DNA of 64,000 nucleotides from the NCBI GenBank assembly GCA_023614405.1, contig CM042684.1, positions 531,386,682 through 531,450,681 on the forward strand. Reading direction: 5' to 3'. Source of the stretch: Avena insularis. Its lineage: Eukaryota; Streptophyta; Magnoliopsida; Poales; Poaceae. The stretch's first letter is position 1; every line of letters starts with the position of its first letter. The translations under genes and the position numbers were made by a program. The notes beneath the pieces are model-generated. The model made no database searches, had not been told where the DNA came from, and worked only from the letters and a program-made list of their open reading frames with translations. Positions 1 to 13,400 of this stretch are shown here, one piece after another.

Positions 1-1037
1 TCTAACTCAGGGAGGTCAGCAAGCTGAAAAGAAGAAAACACATCAGTATTGCGATATAACTCGAAGATTGGAACACATAAAAAGGTGTGCTGATAGAAGC
101 TTACTGGCACTACGGGGTTATCCGCTGTGTGCATGTCCAGAGAAACCTCCGGGATTCTCCTCTCAATCCGCTCTCGGATCAGCCACTTGATCTGGCTTAT
201 GTAGCCTTGAGTGGTGTAGGCTTTGGAGCTGATGCGGAGGGAGTCTTTCGGAGACGACGTGATGGAATGCATCAGTCGGGTTCCGTGATACTGGAGGGGC
301 TGGATACGACATGAGACCCAGCACTGGACCAAATCAGATCCCTTCAGATCCTTTTGTTTGATCAAATATTCGATCCGCCTCTTAGCGAGGATCAGATCGT
401 CAGTGAGAGCCGGAGCAGCCTCGTCCCAAGAAGGTTGGGCCGTGGCGGCTCCATCGATGAAAGCAGTGGCTTTGCCGGGAGCCGGAATATACCTATGATA
501 GAAAAACGTGGCTGGCCATTATTTGACCGAGTCACTTGCTAGAATTTTGGGATACGCGCGCTCGCGTCTAAGCGAAAAGCTAATAGTGCCGGTGATGTAA
601 GGAACACCAGCGGTAATGGAGTTTCTCCGGACATGGAAATAATACCGAAAGAGAGTCAAACTCGGCCTAATGCCGAGAAAGCCCTCACACAGCGACGCAT
701 ACGCACTCATTTCTAAGAGAGATTTGGGAGGAAGATGGTGCAGTTGAACTCCATAATGATCTATCACCTCGGAGAATAACTCCGAGGGAGGAAAGGACAG
801 ACCTCTGTCGAGGTGGGTGCCGAAGTGGACCCGCTCGCCGTCGCGTGGGTTGGGGACGGTTTCCTCGAAGCCGCTCCGCCAGTCACCGGCGGCAAGAAGC
901 CCCTCCTTCTCCACGTTCTTGAGGCCCTCCTCATTGAGGGCGTAGGGGATCCAGAGCCCACGGAATCTCTCTTTCTCCGCCACCGCTTCCGTCGCCGCCG
1001 CCGCCGCTGCTAAGCCGGAAGAGGAAGATGAAGCCAT
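1..1037 (-). pseudogene. Antisense ORF of a Tat-type gypsy element (Transposase_28-like), partial
   Basis: Read on the minus strand from an ATG at 1037, the frame begins with a Ser/Ala-rich stretch. It continues through a region of the Transposase_28 / 'putative gypsy type transposon' type: FGTHLDRGLSFPPSELF, HYGVQLHHLPP and SLCEGFLGIRPSLTLF match that family's usual order. A TAA at 519-521 interrupts it after SDSVK. The same frame resumes at once with WPATFFYHRYIPAP and stays open to the window edge, so this is one protein with a single nonsense change and is truncated only by the window. In grass Tat-lineage elements such additional ORFs commonly lie antisense between pol and the 3' LTR. 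The correctly oriented LTR at 1601 supports that reading. The function is unknown; it is not a host gene. The family call is from motif recognition. Confidence 0.7.
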
Positions 1038-1600
1038 TTCTCCAGTGAGTGTTTGACCTAAAAGGGGCGGCGCTGGGAGTTTTTTGGGGGAGGAACGGGG
1101 AGCTTTGTGCGTGCAAGAGGATTGGGAGGAGAAGAAAAGGCAAAGAACTGGTGGAAGGAGAAGGAAGAAATCCTAACCCCTTATATCCACCTACTACGCC
1201 AAGATTCGTGCAAATGCTACAGTGTAACCGCCACGCGTCGTGGAAGGAACTGGGAAGGACCCACGCGATGATTGCGTCGCCTCGATCTCCACGCGCACAT
1301 TAAAACGACACCTCGGTTCCGCAAACCGTGGACCCACCAACGGTCGTGCTGAAGGAATGCCTGTCAGATGACGTGACTTGACCATGACTTGTGTTAGGTG
1401 GCATTAAAGATCAAGTTCCAGCTTAGTTTGAAATCAAGCTGGAAAATCCGAGTAACCTGTTGATAGGTCCGACTTATTTTTAAGACCCGGATCATATTTT
1501 TGTTGTGAAGTTTCAGGAACCCTTCAAGATTCTGCAAGCCGAAGATCAAGCCAGACGATGATAAATCCGACTTTGGATCTTGGAGGCCTCCGGGGGCTGC
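1038..1600 (+). other. Retrotransposon 3' internal region up to the LTR, with a PPT-like end
   Basis: No coding frame is supportable here. The segment separates the start of the antisense ORF from the LTR and would hold that ORF's promoter and leader on the minus strand. Its last 20 bases (1581-1600) are G-rich and abut the TGTTGGGG of the LTR, where a polypurine tract is expected. That tract is imperfect. Confidence 0.5.
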
Positions 1601-2108
1601 TGTTGGGGACATACTTTCCGGGTATCCTCACAGTTCCTCACTAACCAGGGTGGCCCACTTCGGGTTAGAGCATTGCTTCACGGGCGGCCTAGTCAGGGAG
1701 AAAGACAGAGTCCAATCCGGCTACGGGAAGGCCCAGAAGACTTACCGACTTAGGCCCATAATGTTACTTGTAGTTCAAGATGTACTCTGTAACCGACTCT
1801 TAGTCGTAGCCGGATAGATCTCTCCTGTAAACCCTAGGCCGGATATCTATATAAGCCGTCCTAGGGAGAGCCTTTAGGGCAACACCTCAATAGTCTACAA
1901 TCTCAACTCGCACAGGCAAAACCCTTGTAACCCATATTCCGGCTCTGCCAGACATCGATTGCTAGCGAGTAGGGTCCGCCCAAAGCCATGGATTCAACTG
2001 GTAAACTTGCGTGCTCACCGTCCCGAAACACTGTACGTCTCACACCCCTCTCTTCCGCACGCCTCGAGGACCCCCTCATGGCGTACTTGTCCTCAATCCG
2101 ACGACAAA
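1601..2108 (+). mobile_element. LTR (probable 3' LTR) of a Ty3/gypsy element, joined to satellite
   Basis: It starts with TGTTGGGGACATAC, a typical grass gypsy LTR 5' end, directly after a PPT-like stretch. It contains a plus-strand TATATAAG at 1848-1855, followed by the moderately C-rich sequence usual in an LTR R/U5 region. No clear ...CA end or target duplication is visible. Satellite monomer sequence starts at about 2109, so the LTR either ends between 2000 and 2108 or is truncated by the array. The exact 3' boundary is uncertain. Confidence 0.6.
1848..1855 (+). promoter_or_regulatory. TATA box of the LTR at 1601
   Basis: TATATAAG lies about 250 bp into the LTR in sense orientation, the usual position of an LTR core promoter. 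It fixes the LTR orientation as plus. Confidence 0.6.
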
Positions 2109-3280
2109 TACCTCATGAAAATGGTCATAAAACACAAAAACGACGAATTTTTGTTCATCCCCTTAAACATGCATCTGATCCAACGGTCCATGCAAATCCC
2201 CATGGAGCACCAAAATAGTGTGCTATAGCTCATGAAAACGGTCGTAAAACGTTAAAAACGACGATTTTTTGGTCATAACTCTCAGACATGTATCTGGTCT
2301 TAGGGTCGTTGTCAATCCCCACTAGAACCCCAAACTGTGGGCAATAACTCGTGAAAACGGCCATAATACGCGAAATCAACGAGTTTTTGGTTAGAACTCT
2401 CAAACATGTATCGGGTCTAACGAGCCATGCAAATCCCCCTCGAAACTCGCACTGTAGGTAATAGAGCATGAAAACGTCCATAAAACATAAAAACACCAAG
2501 TTTTTGGTCATGCCCTCAAACATGTATCGGGTCTAATGTTCGTTGTAAATTGCCCTGAAACCCGAAAATTGTGGCAATACCTCATGAAAACGGTCATAAA
2601 ACACAAAAACGATGAATTTTTTGTCATCCCCTTAAACATGCATCGGATATAACGGTCTATGCAAATCCCCATGGAGCACCAAAACAGTGTGCAAATCCCC
2701 ATGGAGTGCCAAAACAGTGTCCAATAGATCACGAAAACAGCCGTAAAACCTAAAAACGGCGAGTTTTTGGTCATAATTCTCAAACATGTATCGGGTGTTA
2801 GGGTCGTTGTAAATCCCCACTAGAAACCCAAACTGTGGGCAATAACTCGTGAAAACGGCCATAATACGAGAAATCAACGAGTTTTTGGTTAGAACTCTCA
2901 AACATGTATCGGGTCTAACAAGCCATGCAAATCCACTTGGAAACTCGCACTGTAGGTAATAGAGCATGCAAACGGCCATCAAACATAAAAACAACAAGTT
3001 TTTGGTCATGCCCTCAAACATGTATCGGGTCTAATGGTCGTTGTAAATCGCCCTGAAACCCTAGAACTATGGCAATACCTCATGAAAACGGTCATAAAAC
3101 ACAAAAACGACGATTTTTTGGTCATCCCCTTAAACATGCATCGGATCTAACGGTCCATGCAAATCCCCATGGAGCACCAAAACAGTGTGCAATAGCTCAT
3201 GAAAACGGCCGTAAAACGCAAATAACGACGAGTTTTTTTGTCATAACTCTCAAACATGTATCAGGTCTCAGGATCGTTGT

Positions 3281-6200
3281 AAACCCGTGGAGCGCCAAAA
3301 CAATGTCCAATATATCATGAAAACAGCCGTAAAACATGAAAAACGACGAGTTTTTGGTCATAACTCTCAAACATGTATCGGGTCTTAGGGTCGTTGTAAA
3401 TCCCCACTGGAACCCTGAAACTGTGGGCAATAACTCATGAAAACGGCCATAATACGCGAAATCAACAAGTTTTTGGTTAGAACTCTCAAACATGTATTGG
3501 GTCTAACGAGCCATGCAAATCCCCCTAGAAACTCCCACTTTAGGTAATAGAGCATGAAAACAACCATCAAACATAAAAACAACAAGTTTTTGGTCATGCC
3601 CTCAAACATGTATCGGGTCTAATGGTCGTTGTAAATCGCCCTGAAACCCTAGAACTGTGGCAATACCTCATGAAAACGGTCATAAAACACAAAAACGACG
3701 AATTTTTGGTCATCCCCTTAAACATTAATCGTATCTATCGGTCCATGCAAATCCCCATGGAGCACCAAAACAGTGTGCAATAGCTCATGAAAACGGCCAT
3801 AAAACGCAAAAACAACCAGTTTTTGGTCATAACTCTCAAACATCTATCAGGTCTTAGGATCCTTGTAAATCCCCTGGAGCACCAAAACAGTGTCCAATAG
3901 CTAATGAAAATGGCCGTAAAACGTGAAAAACGACGAGTTTTTGGTCATAACTCTCAGACATGTATCGGGTCTTAGGGTCATTGTAAATCCCCACTAGAAC
4001 CCCAAGCATGTGGGCAATAACTCGTGAAAACGGCCATACTATGCGAAATCGATGAGTTTTTGGTTAGAACTCTCAAACATGTATCGGGTCTAACGAGCCA
4101 TGCAAATCCCCCTGGAAACTCACAATTGTAGGTAATAGAGCATGGAAATGACCATAAAACATTAAAACAACAAGTTTTGGTCATGCCCTCAAACATGTAT
4201 CGGGTCTAATGCTCGTTGTAAATCGCCTTGAAACCCTAGAAATGTGGCAATACCTCATGAAAATGGTCATAAAACACAAAAACAACGAATTTTTGGCCAT
4301 CCCCTTAAACATTAATCGTATCTAACGGGCCATGCAAATCCCCATGGAGCACCAAAACAGTGTGCAATAGCTCATGAAAACGGCCATAAAACGCAAAAAC
4401 AACCAATTTTTGGTCATAACTCTCAAACTTGTATCAGGTCTTAGGATCATTGTAAATCCCCCTGGAGCACCAAAACAGTGTCCAATAGGTCATGAAAACG
4501 GCCGTAAAACGTGAAAAACGACGAGTTTTTGGTCATAACTCTCAGTCATGTATCGGGTCTTAGGGACGTTGTAAATCCCCACTAGAACCCCAAACTGTGG
4601 GCAATAACTCGTGAAAACGACCATAATACGCGAAATCAACGAGTTTTTGGTTAGAACTCTCAAACATGTATCGGGTCTAACGAGCCATGCAAATCCCCCT
4701 GGAAACTCCCACTGTAGGTAATGGAGCATGAAAACAGCCATCAAACATAAAAACAACAAGTTTTTGGTCATGCCCTCAAACATGTATCGGGTCTAATGGT
4801 CCTTGTAAATCGCCCTAAAACCCTAGAACTATGGCAATACCTCATGAAAACGGTCATAAAACACAAAAACGACGAATTTTTGGTCATCCCCTTCAAAATG
4901 CATCGGATCTAACGGTCCATCTAAATCCCCATGGAGCATCAAAACAATGTGCAATAGCTCATGAAAACAGCCGTAAAACGCAAAAAACGACAAGTTTTTT
5001 GTCATAACTCTCAAACATGTATCAGGTCTCAGGATCGTTGTAAATCCCCGTGGAGCGCCAAAACAGTGTCCAATAGATCATGAAAACAGCCGTAAAACCT
5101 AAAAAACGGCGAGTTTTTGGTCATAACTCTCAAACATGTATCGGGTCTTAGGGTCGTTGTAAATCCCCACTAGAACCCCAAACTGTGGGCAATGACTCGT
5201 GAAAACGGCCATAATACGAGAAATCAACGAGTTTTTGGTTAGAGCTCTCAAACATGTATCGGGTCTAACAAGCCATGCAAATCCCCCTGGAAACTCGCAC
5301 TGTAGGTAATAGAGCATGCAAACGGCCATCAAACATAAAAACAACAAGTTTTTGGTCATGCCCTCAAACATGTATCGGGTCTAATGGTCGTTGTAAATCG
5401 CCCTGAAACCCTAGAACTATGGCAATACCTCATGAAAACGGTCATAAAACACAAAAGCGACAAATTTTTGGTCATCCCCTTAAAGATGCATCGGATCTAA
5501 CGGTCCATGCAAATCCCCATGGAGCACCAAAACAGTGTGCAATAGCTCATGAAAACGGCCGTAAAACACAAATAACGATGAGTTTTTTGTCATAACTCTC
5601 AAACATGTATCAGGTCTCAGGATCGTTGTAAACCCGTGGAGCGCCAAAACAATGTCCAATATATCATGAAAACAACCGTAAAACATGAAAAACGACGAGT
5701 TTTTGGTCATAACTCTCAAACATGTATCGGGTCTTAGGGGCGTTGTAAATCCCCACTGGAACCCTGAAACTGTGGGCACTAACTCATGAAAACGGCCATA
5801 ATACGCGAAATCAACAAGTTTTTGGTTAGAACTCTCAAACATGTATCGGGTCTAACGAGCCATGCAAATCACCCTAGAAACTCCCACTTTAGGTAATAGA
5901 GCATGAAAACAACCATCAAACATAAAAACAACAAGTTTATGGTCATGCCCTCAAACATGTATCGGGTCTAATGGTCGTTGTAAATCGCCCTGAAACCCTA
6001 GAACTGTGGCAATACCTCATGAAAACGGTCATAAAACACAAAAACGACGAATTTTTGGTCATCCCCTTAAACATTAATCGATTCATGGCCCATGCAAATC
6101 CCCATGGAGCACCAAAACAGTGTGCAATAGCTCATGAAAACGGCCATAAAATGCAAAAACAACCAGTTTATGGTCATAACTCTCAAACATCTATCAGGTC

Positions 6201-9180
6201 TTAGGATCCTTGTAAATCCCCTGGAGCACCAAAACAGTGTCCAATAGCTAATGAAAACGGCCGTAAAACATGGAAAACGACAAGGTTTTGTTCATAACTC
6301 TCAGACATGTATCGGGTCTTAGGGTCATTGTAAATCCCCACTGGAACCCCAAGCATGTGGGCAATAACTCGTGAAAACGGCCATACTATGCGAATTCGAT
6401 GAGTTTTTGGTTAGAACTCTCAAACATGTATCGGGTCTAACGAGCCATGCAAATCCCCCTGGAAACTCACAATTGTAGGTAATAGAGGATGGAAATGACC
6501 ATAAAACATTAAAACAACAAGTTTTGGTCATGCCCTCAAACATGTATCGGTCTAATGCTCGTTGTAAATCGCCTTGAAACCCTAGAACTGTGGCAATACC
6601 TCATGAAAATGGTCATAAAACACAAAAACAACGAATTTTTGGTCATCCCCTTAAACATTAATCGTATCTAACGGGCCATGCAAATCCCCATGGAGCACCA
6701 AAACAGTGTGCAATAGCTCATGAAAACGGCCATAAAACGCAAAAACAACCAGTTTTTGGTCATAACTCTCAAACTTGTATCAGGTCTTAGGATCATTGTA
6801 AATCCCCCTGGAGCACCAAAACAGTGTCCAATAGGTCATGAAAACGGCCGTAAAATGTGAAAAACGACGACTTTTTGGTCATAACTCTCAGACATGTATC
6901 GGGTCTTAGGGACGTTGTAAATACACACTAGAACCCCAAACTGTGGGCAATAACTCGTGAAAACGGCCATAATACGCGAAATCAACGAGTTTTTGGTTAG
7001 AACTCTCAAACATGTATCGGGTCTAACGAGCCATGCAAATCCCCCTGGAAACTCCCACTGTAGGTAATAGAGCCTGAAAACAGCCATCAAACATAAAAAC
7101 AACAAGTTTTTGGTCATGCCCTCAAACATGTATCGGGTCTAATGGTCGTTGTAAATCGCCCTGAAACCCTAGAACTGTGGCAATACCTCATGAAAACGGT
7201 CATAAAACACAAAACAACGAATTTTTGGTCATCCCCTTCAAAATGCATCGGATCTAACGGTCCATGCACATCCCCATGGAGCATCAAAACAATGTGCAAT
7301 AGCTCATGAAAACAACCGTAAAACGCAAAAAACGACAAGTTTTTTGTCATAACTCTCAAACATGTATCAGGTCTCAGGATCGTTGTAAATCCCCTTGGAG
7401 CACCAAAACAGTGTCCAGTAGATCATGAAAACAGCCGTAAAACCTAAAAAACGGCGAGTTTTTTGTCATAACTCTCAAACATGTATCGGGTCTTAGGGTC
7501 GTTGTAAATACCCACTAGAACCCCAAACTGTGGGCAATAACTCGTGAAAACAGCCATAATACGAGAAATCAATGAGTTTTTGGTTAGAACTCTTAATCAT
7601 GTATCGGGTCTAACAAGCCATGCAAATCCCCCTGGAAACTCGCACTGTAGGTAATAGAGCATGCAAACGGCCATCAAACATAAAAACAACAAGTTTTTGG
7701 TCATGCCCTCAAACATGTATCGGGTCTAATGGTCGTTGTAAATCGCCCTGAAACCCTAGAACTATGGCAATACCTCATGAAAACGATCATAAAACACAAA
7801 AACGATGAATTTTTGGTCATCCCCTTAAACATGCATCGGATCTAACGGTCCATGCAAATCCCCATGGAGCACCAAAACAGTCTGCAATAGCTCATGAAAA
7901 CGGCCGTAAAACGCAAATAACGATGAGTTTTTTTGTCATAACTCTCAAACATGTATCAGGTCTCAGGATCGTTGTAAACCCGTGGAGCGCCAAAACAATG
8001 TCCAATATATCATGAAAACAGCCGTAAAACATGAAAAACGACGAGTTTTTGGTCACAACTCTCAAACATGTATCGGGTCTTAGGGTCGTTGTAAATCCCC
8101 ACTGGAACCCTGAAACTGTGGGCAATAACTCGTGAAAACGGCCATAATACGCGAAATCAACAAGTTTTTGGTTAGAACTCTCAAACATGTATCGGGTCTA
8201 ACGAGCCATGCAAATCCCCCTAGAAACTCCCACTTTAGGTAATAGAGCATGAAAACAACCATCAAACATAAAAACAACAAGTTTTTGGTCATGCCCTCAA
8301 ACATGTATCGGGTCTAATGGTCGTTGTAAATCGCCCTGAAACCCTAGAACTGTGGCAATACCTCATGAAAACGGTCATAAAACACAAAAACGACGAATTT
8401 TTGGTAATCCCCTTAAACATTAATCGTATCTATCGGTCCATGCAAATCCCCATGGAGCACCAAAACAGTGTGCAATAGCTCATGAAAACGGCCATAAAAC
8501 GCAAAAACAACCAGTTTTTGGTCATAACTCTCAAACATCTATCAGGTCTTAGGATCCTTGTAAATCCCCTGGAGCACCAAAACAGTGTCCAATAGCTCAT
8601 GAAAACGGCCGTAAAACGTGAAAAACGACGAGTTTTTGGTCATAACTCTCAGACATGTATCGGGTCTTAGGGACGTTGTAAATCCCCACTATAACCCCAA
8701 ACTGTGGGCAATAACTCGTGAAAACGGCCATAATACGCGAAATCAACGAGTTTTTGGTTAGAACTCTCAAACATGTATCGGGTCCAACGAGCCATGCAAA
8801 TCCCCCTAGAAACTCGCACTGTAGGTAATAGAGCATGAAAACGGCCATCAAACATAAAAACAACAAGTTTTTGGTCATGCCCTCAAAAATGTATCGCGTC
8901 TAATGCTCATTGTAAATCGCCTTGAAACCCTAGAACCGTGGCAATACCTCATGAAAACGGTAATAAAACACAAAAACGACGAATTTTTGGCCATCCCCTT
9001 AAACATTAATCGTATCTAACGGTCCATGTAAATCCCCATGGAGCACCAAAACAGTGTGCAATAGCTCATGAAAATGGCCATAAAATGCAAAAACAACGAG
9101 TTTCTGGTCATAACTCTCAAACTTGTATTAGGTCTTAGGATCGTTGTAAATCCCCTTCGAGCAACAAAACAGTGTCCAAT
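3281..9180 (+). repeat. 2.35-kb super-repeat (4 x 588 bp) inside the satellite
   Basis: Diagnostic variants recur every four HORs. The shortened segment TAAACCCGTGGAGCG occurs at about 3281, 5630 and 7976 (spacing 2349 and 2346). The AAGCATGTGGGC variant with ACTATGCGAA occurs at about 4005 and 6352. Neighbouring HORs lack these variants, so the repeating unit here is about 2346 bp, or 20 monomers. Confidence 0.85.
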
Positions 9181-10499
9181 AGCTTATGAAAACGGCCATA
9201 AAATGTGAAAAACGACGAGTTTTTGGTCATAACTCTCAAACTTGTATCGGGTCTTAGGGATGTTGTAAATCCCCACTAGAACCCCAAGCATGTGTCGGGC
9301 CATACTACGCGAAATCGATGAGTTTTTGGTTAGAACTCTCAAACATGTATCGGGTCTAACGAGCCATGCAAATCCCCCTGGAAACTCGCACTGTTGGTAA
9401 TAGAGCACGAAAACGGCCATCAAACATAAAAACAACAAGTTTTTGGTCATGCCCTCAAACATGTATCGGGTCTAATGGTCATTGTAAATCGCCCTGACAC
9501 CCTAGAACTGTGGCAATACCTCATGAAAACGGTCATAGAACACAAAAACGACAAATTTTTGGTCATCCCCTTAAAAATGCATCAGATCTAACGGTCCATG
9601 CAAATCCCCATGGAGCATCAAAACAGTGTGCAATAGCTCATGAAAAAGACCGTAAAACGCAAAAATTGACAAGTTTTTTGTCATAACTCTCAAACATCGA
9701 TCAGGTCTCAGGATCGTTGTAAATCCCCCTGGAGCGCCAAAACAGTGTCCAATAGATAATGAAAACGGCCGTAAAACATGAAAAACGGCGAGTTTTTGGT
9801 CATAACTCTGAAACACGTATTGGGTCTTAGGGTCGTTGTAAATCCCCACTAGAACCCCAAAACTATGGGCAATAACTCGTGAAAACAACCATAATACGCC
9901 CTGAAACCCTAAAACTGTGGCAATACCTCATGAAAACGGTCATAAAATACAAAAACGATGAATTTTTTTGTCATCCCCTTAAACATGCATCGGATCTAAC
10001 GGTCCATGCAAATCCCCATGGAGCACCAAAACAGTGTGCAATAGCTCATGAAAACGGCCGTAAAACACAAAAACGACGAGTTTTTTGTCATAACTCTCAA
10101 ACATGTATCAGGTCTCAGGATCGTTGTAAATCCCCCTGGAGCGCCAAAACAGTGTCCAATTGCTCATGAAAATAGTCGTAAAACATGAAAAACGACGAGT
10201 TTTTAGTCATAACTCTCAAACATGTATCGGGTCTTAGGATCGTTGTAAATCCCCACTAGAACCCCAAAACTGTGGGCAATAACTCGTGAAAACGGCCATA
10301 ATACGCGAAATCGATGAGTTTTTGGTTAAAACTCTCAAACATGTATTGGGTCTAATGAGCCATGCAAATCCCCTTGGAAACTCGCACTGTAGGTAATAGC
10401 GCATGAAAACGTCCATAAAACATAAAAACAACAAGTTTTTTGTCATGCCCTCAAAAATGTATCGGGTCTAATGGTCGTTGTAAATCGCCCTGAAACCCT

Positions 10500-13400
10500 A
10501 GAACTGTGGCAATACCGAATGAAAGCGGTCATAAAACACAAAAACGACAAATTTTTGGTCATCCCCTTAAACATGCATCGAATCTAACGGTCCATGCATA
10601 TCCCCATGGAGCACCAAAACAGTCTGCAATAGCTCATGAAAACGGCCGTAAAACGCGAAAACAATGAGTTTCTGGTCATAACTCTCAAACATGTATCAGG
10701 ACTTAGGATCGTTGTAAATCCCCTTCGAGCGCCAAAACAGTGTCCAATAGCTCATGAAAATGGCCGTAAACCGTGAAAAACAACGAGTTTTTGGTCATAA
10801 CTCTCAAACATGTATTGGGTCTTAGGGTCGTTGTAAATCCCCACTGGAACCCCAAGCATGTGGGCCATAACTCGTGAAAACGACCACAATATGCGAAATC
10901 GATAAGTTTTTGGTTAGAACTCTCAAACATGTATCGGGTCTAACGAGCCATGAAAATCCCCCTGGAAACTCACAATTGTAGGTAATAGAGCATGGAAATG
11001 ACCATAAAACATTAAAACAACAAGTTTTGGTCATGCCCTCAAACGTGTATCGGGTCTAATGCTCGTTGTAAATCGCCCTGAAACCCTAGAACTGCGGCAA
11101 TACCGAATGAAAGCGGTCATAAAACACAAAAAACGACAAGTTTTTGGTCATCCCCTTAAACATGCATCGAATCTAACGGTCCATGCAAATCCCCATGGAG
11201 CACCAAAACAGTCTGCAATAGCTCATGAAAACGGCGGTAAAACGCGAAAACAACGAGTTTCTGGTCATAACTCTCAAACATGTATCAGGTCTTAGGATCG
11301 TTGTAAAACCCCTTCGAGCGCCAAAACAGTGTCCAATAGCTCATGAAAATGGCCGTAAAACGTTAAAAACGATGAGTTTTTGGTCATAACTCTCAGACAT
11401 GTATCGGTCTTAGGGACGTTGTAAATCCTCACTAGAACCCCAAACTGTGGGCAATAACTCGAGAAAACGGCCATAATACGCGAAATCAACGAGTTTTTGG
11501 TTAGAACTCTCAAACATGTATCGGGTCTAACGAGCCATGCAAATCCCCCTGGAAACTCCCACTGTAGGTAATAGAGCATGAAAACAGCCATCAAACAAAA
11601 AACAACAAGTTTTTGGTCATGCCCTCAAACATGTATCGGGTCTAATGGTCATTGTAAATCGCCCTGAAACCCTAGAACTGTGGCAATACCTCATGAAAAC
11701 GGTCATAAAACACAAAAACAACGAATTTTTGGTCACCCCCTTAAACATGCATCGGATCTAACGGTCCATGCAAATCCCCATGGAGCACCAAAACAGTGTG
11801 CAATAGCTCATGAAAACGGCCATAAAATGCAAAAACAACCAGTTTTTGGTCATAACTCTCAAACATCTATCAGGTCTTAGGATCCTTGTAAATCCCCTCG
11901 AGCACCAAAACAATGTCCAATAGCTCATGAAAACGACCGTAAAACGTGAAAAACGACGAGTTTTTGGTCATAACTCTCGGACATGTATCGGGTCTTAGGA
12001 TCGTTGTAAATCCCCACTAGAACCCCAAAACTGTGGGCAATAACTCGTGAAAACGGCCATAATACGCGAAATCAACGAGTTTTTGGTTCGAACTCTCAAA
12101 CATGTATCGGGTCTAACGAGCCATGCAAATCCCCCTGGAAACTCACACTGTAGGTAATAGAGCATGAAAACGGCCATAAAACTTAAAACAACAAGTTTTT
12201 GGTCATGCCCTCAAAAATGTATCGGGTCTAATGGTCGTTGTAAATCGCCCTGAAACCCTAGAACTGTGGCAATACCGAATGAAAGCGGTAATAAAACACA
12301 AAAAACGACAAATTTTTGGTCATCCCCTTAAACATGCATCGAATCTAACGGTCCATGCAAATCCCCATGGAGCACCAAAACAGTCTGCAATAGCTCATGA
12401 AAACGGCCGTAAAACGCGAAAACAACGAGTTTCTGGTCATAACTCTCAAACATGTATCAGGTCTTAGGATCATTGTAAATCCCCTTCGAGCCCCAAAACA
12501 GTGTCCAATAGCACATGAAAATGGCCGTAAACCGTGAAAAACGACGAGTTTTTGGTCATAACTCTCAAACATGTATCGGGTCTTAGGGTCGTTGTAAATC
12601 CCCACTGGAACCCCAAGCATGTGGGCCATAACTCGTGAAAACGGCCATAATACGCGAAATCGATGAGTTTTTGGTTAGAACTCTCAAACATGTATCGGGT
12701 CTAACGAGCCATGAAAATCCCCCTGGAAACTCACAATTGTAGGTAATAGAGCATGGAAATGACCATAAAACATTAAAACAACAAGTTTTGGTCATGCCCT
12801 CAAACATGTATCAGGTCTAATGCTCGTTGTAAATCGCCTTGAAACACTAGAACCGTGGCAATACCTCATGAAAACGGTAATAAAACACAAAAATGACGAA
12901 TTATTGGTCATACCCTTAAACATTAATCGTATCTATCGGTCCATGCAAATCCCCATGGAGCACCAAAACAGTGTGCAATAGCTCATGAAAACGGCCATAA
13001 AACGCGAAAACAACCAGTTTTTGGTCATAACCTCAAACATGTATCATGTCTTAGGATCATTGTAAATCCCCCTGGAGCACCAAAACAGTGTCCAATAGCT
13101 CATGAAAACGGCCGTAAAACGTGAAAAACAACGAGTTTTTGGTCATAACTCTCAGACATGTATTGGGTCTTAGGGACGTTGTAAATCCCCACTAGAACCA
13201 CAAACCGTGGGCAATAACTCATGAAAACGGCCATAATACGCGAAATCAACGAGTTTTTGGTTAGAACTCTCAAACATGTATCGGGTCTAACGAGCCATGC
13301 AAATCCCCCTGGAAACTCGCACTGTAGGTAATAGAGCATGAAAACGGCCATCAAACATAAAACCAACAAGTTTTTGGTCAAGCCCTCAAACATGTATCGG

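Noticed and set aside
1..1037. Minus-strand ORF as a host gene
   Set aside because: Its Transposase_28-like motifs and position before an LTR fit a retroelement accessory ORF.
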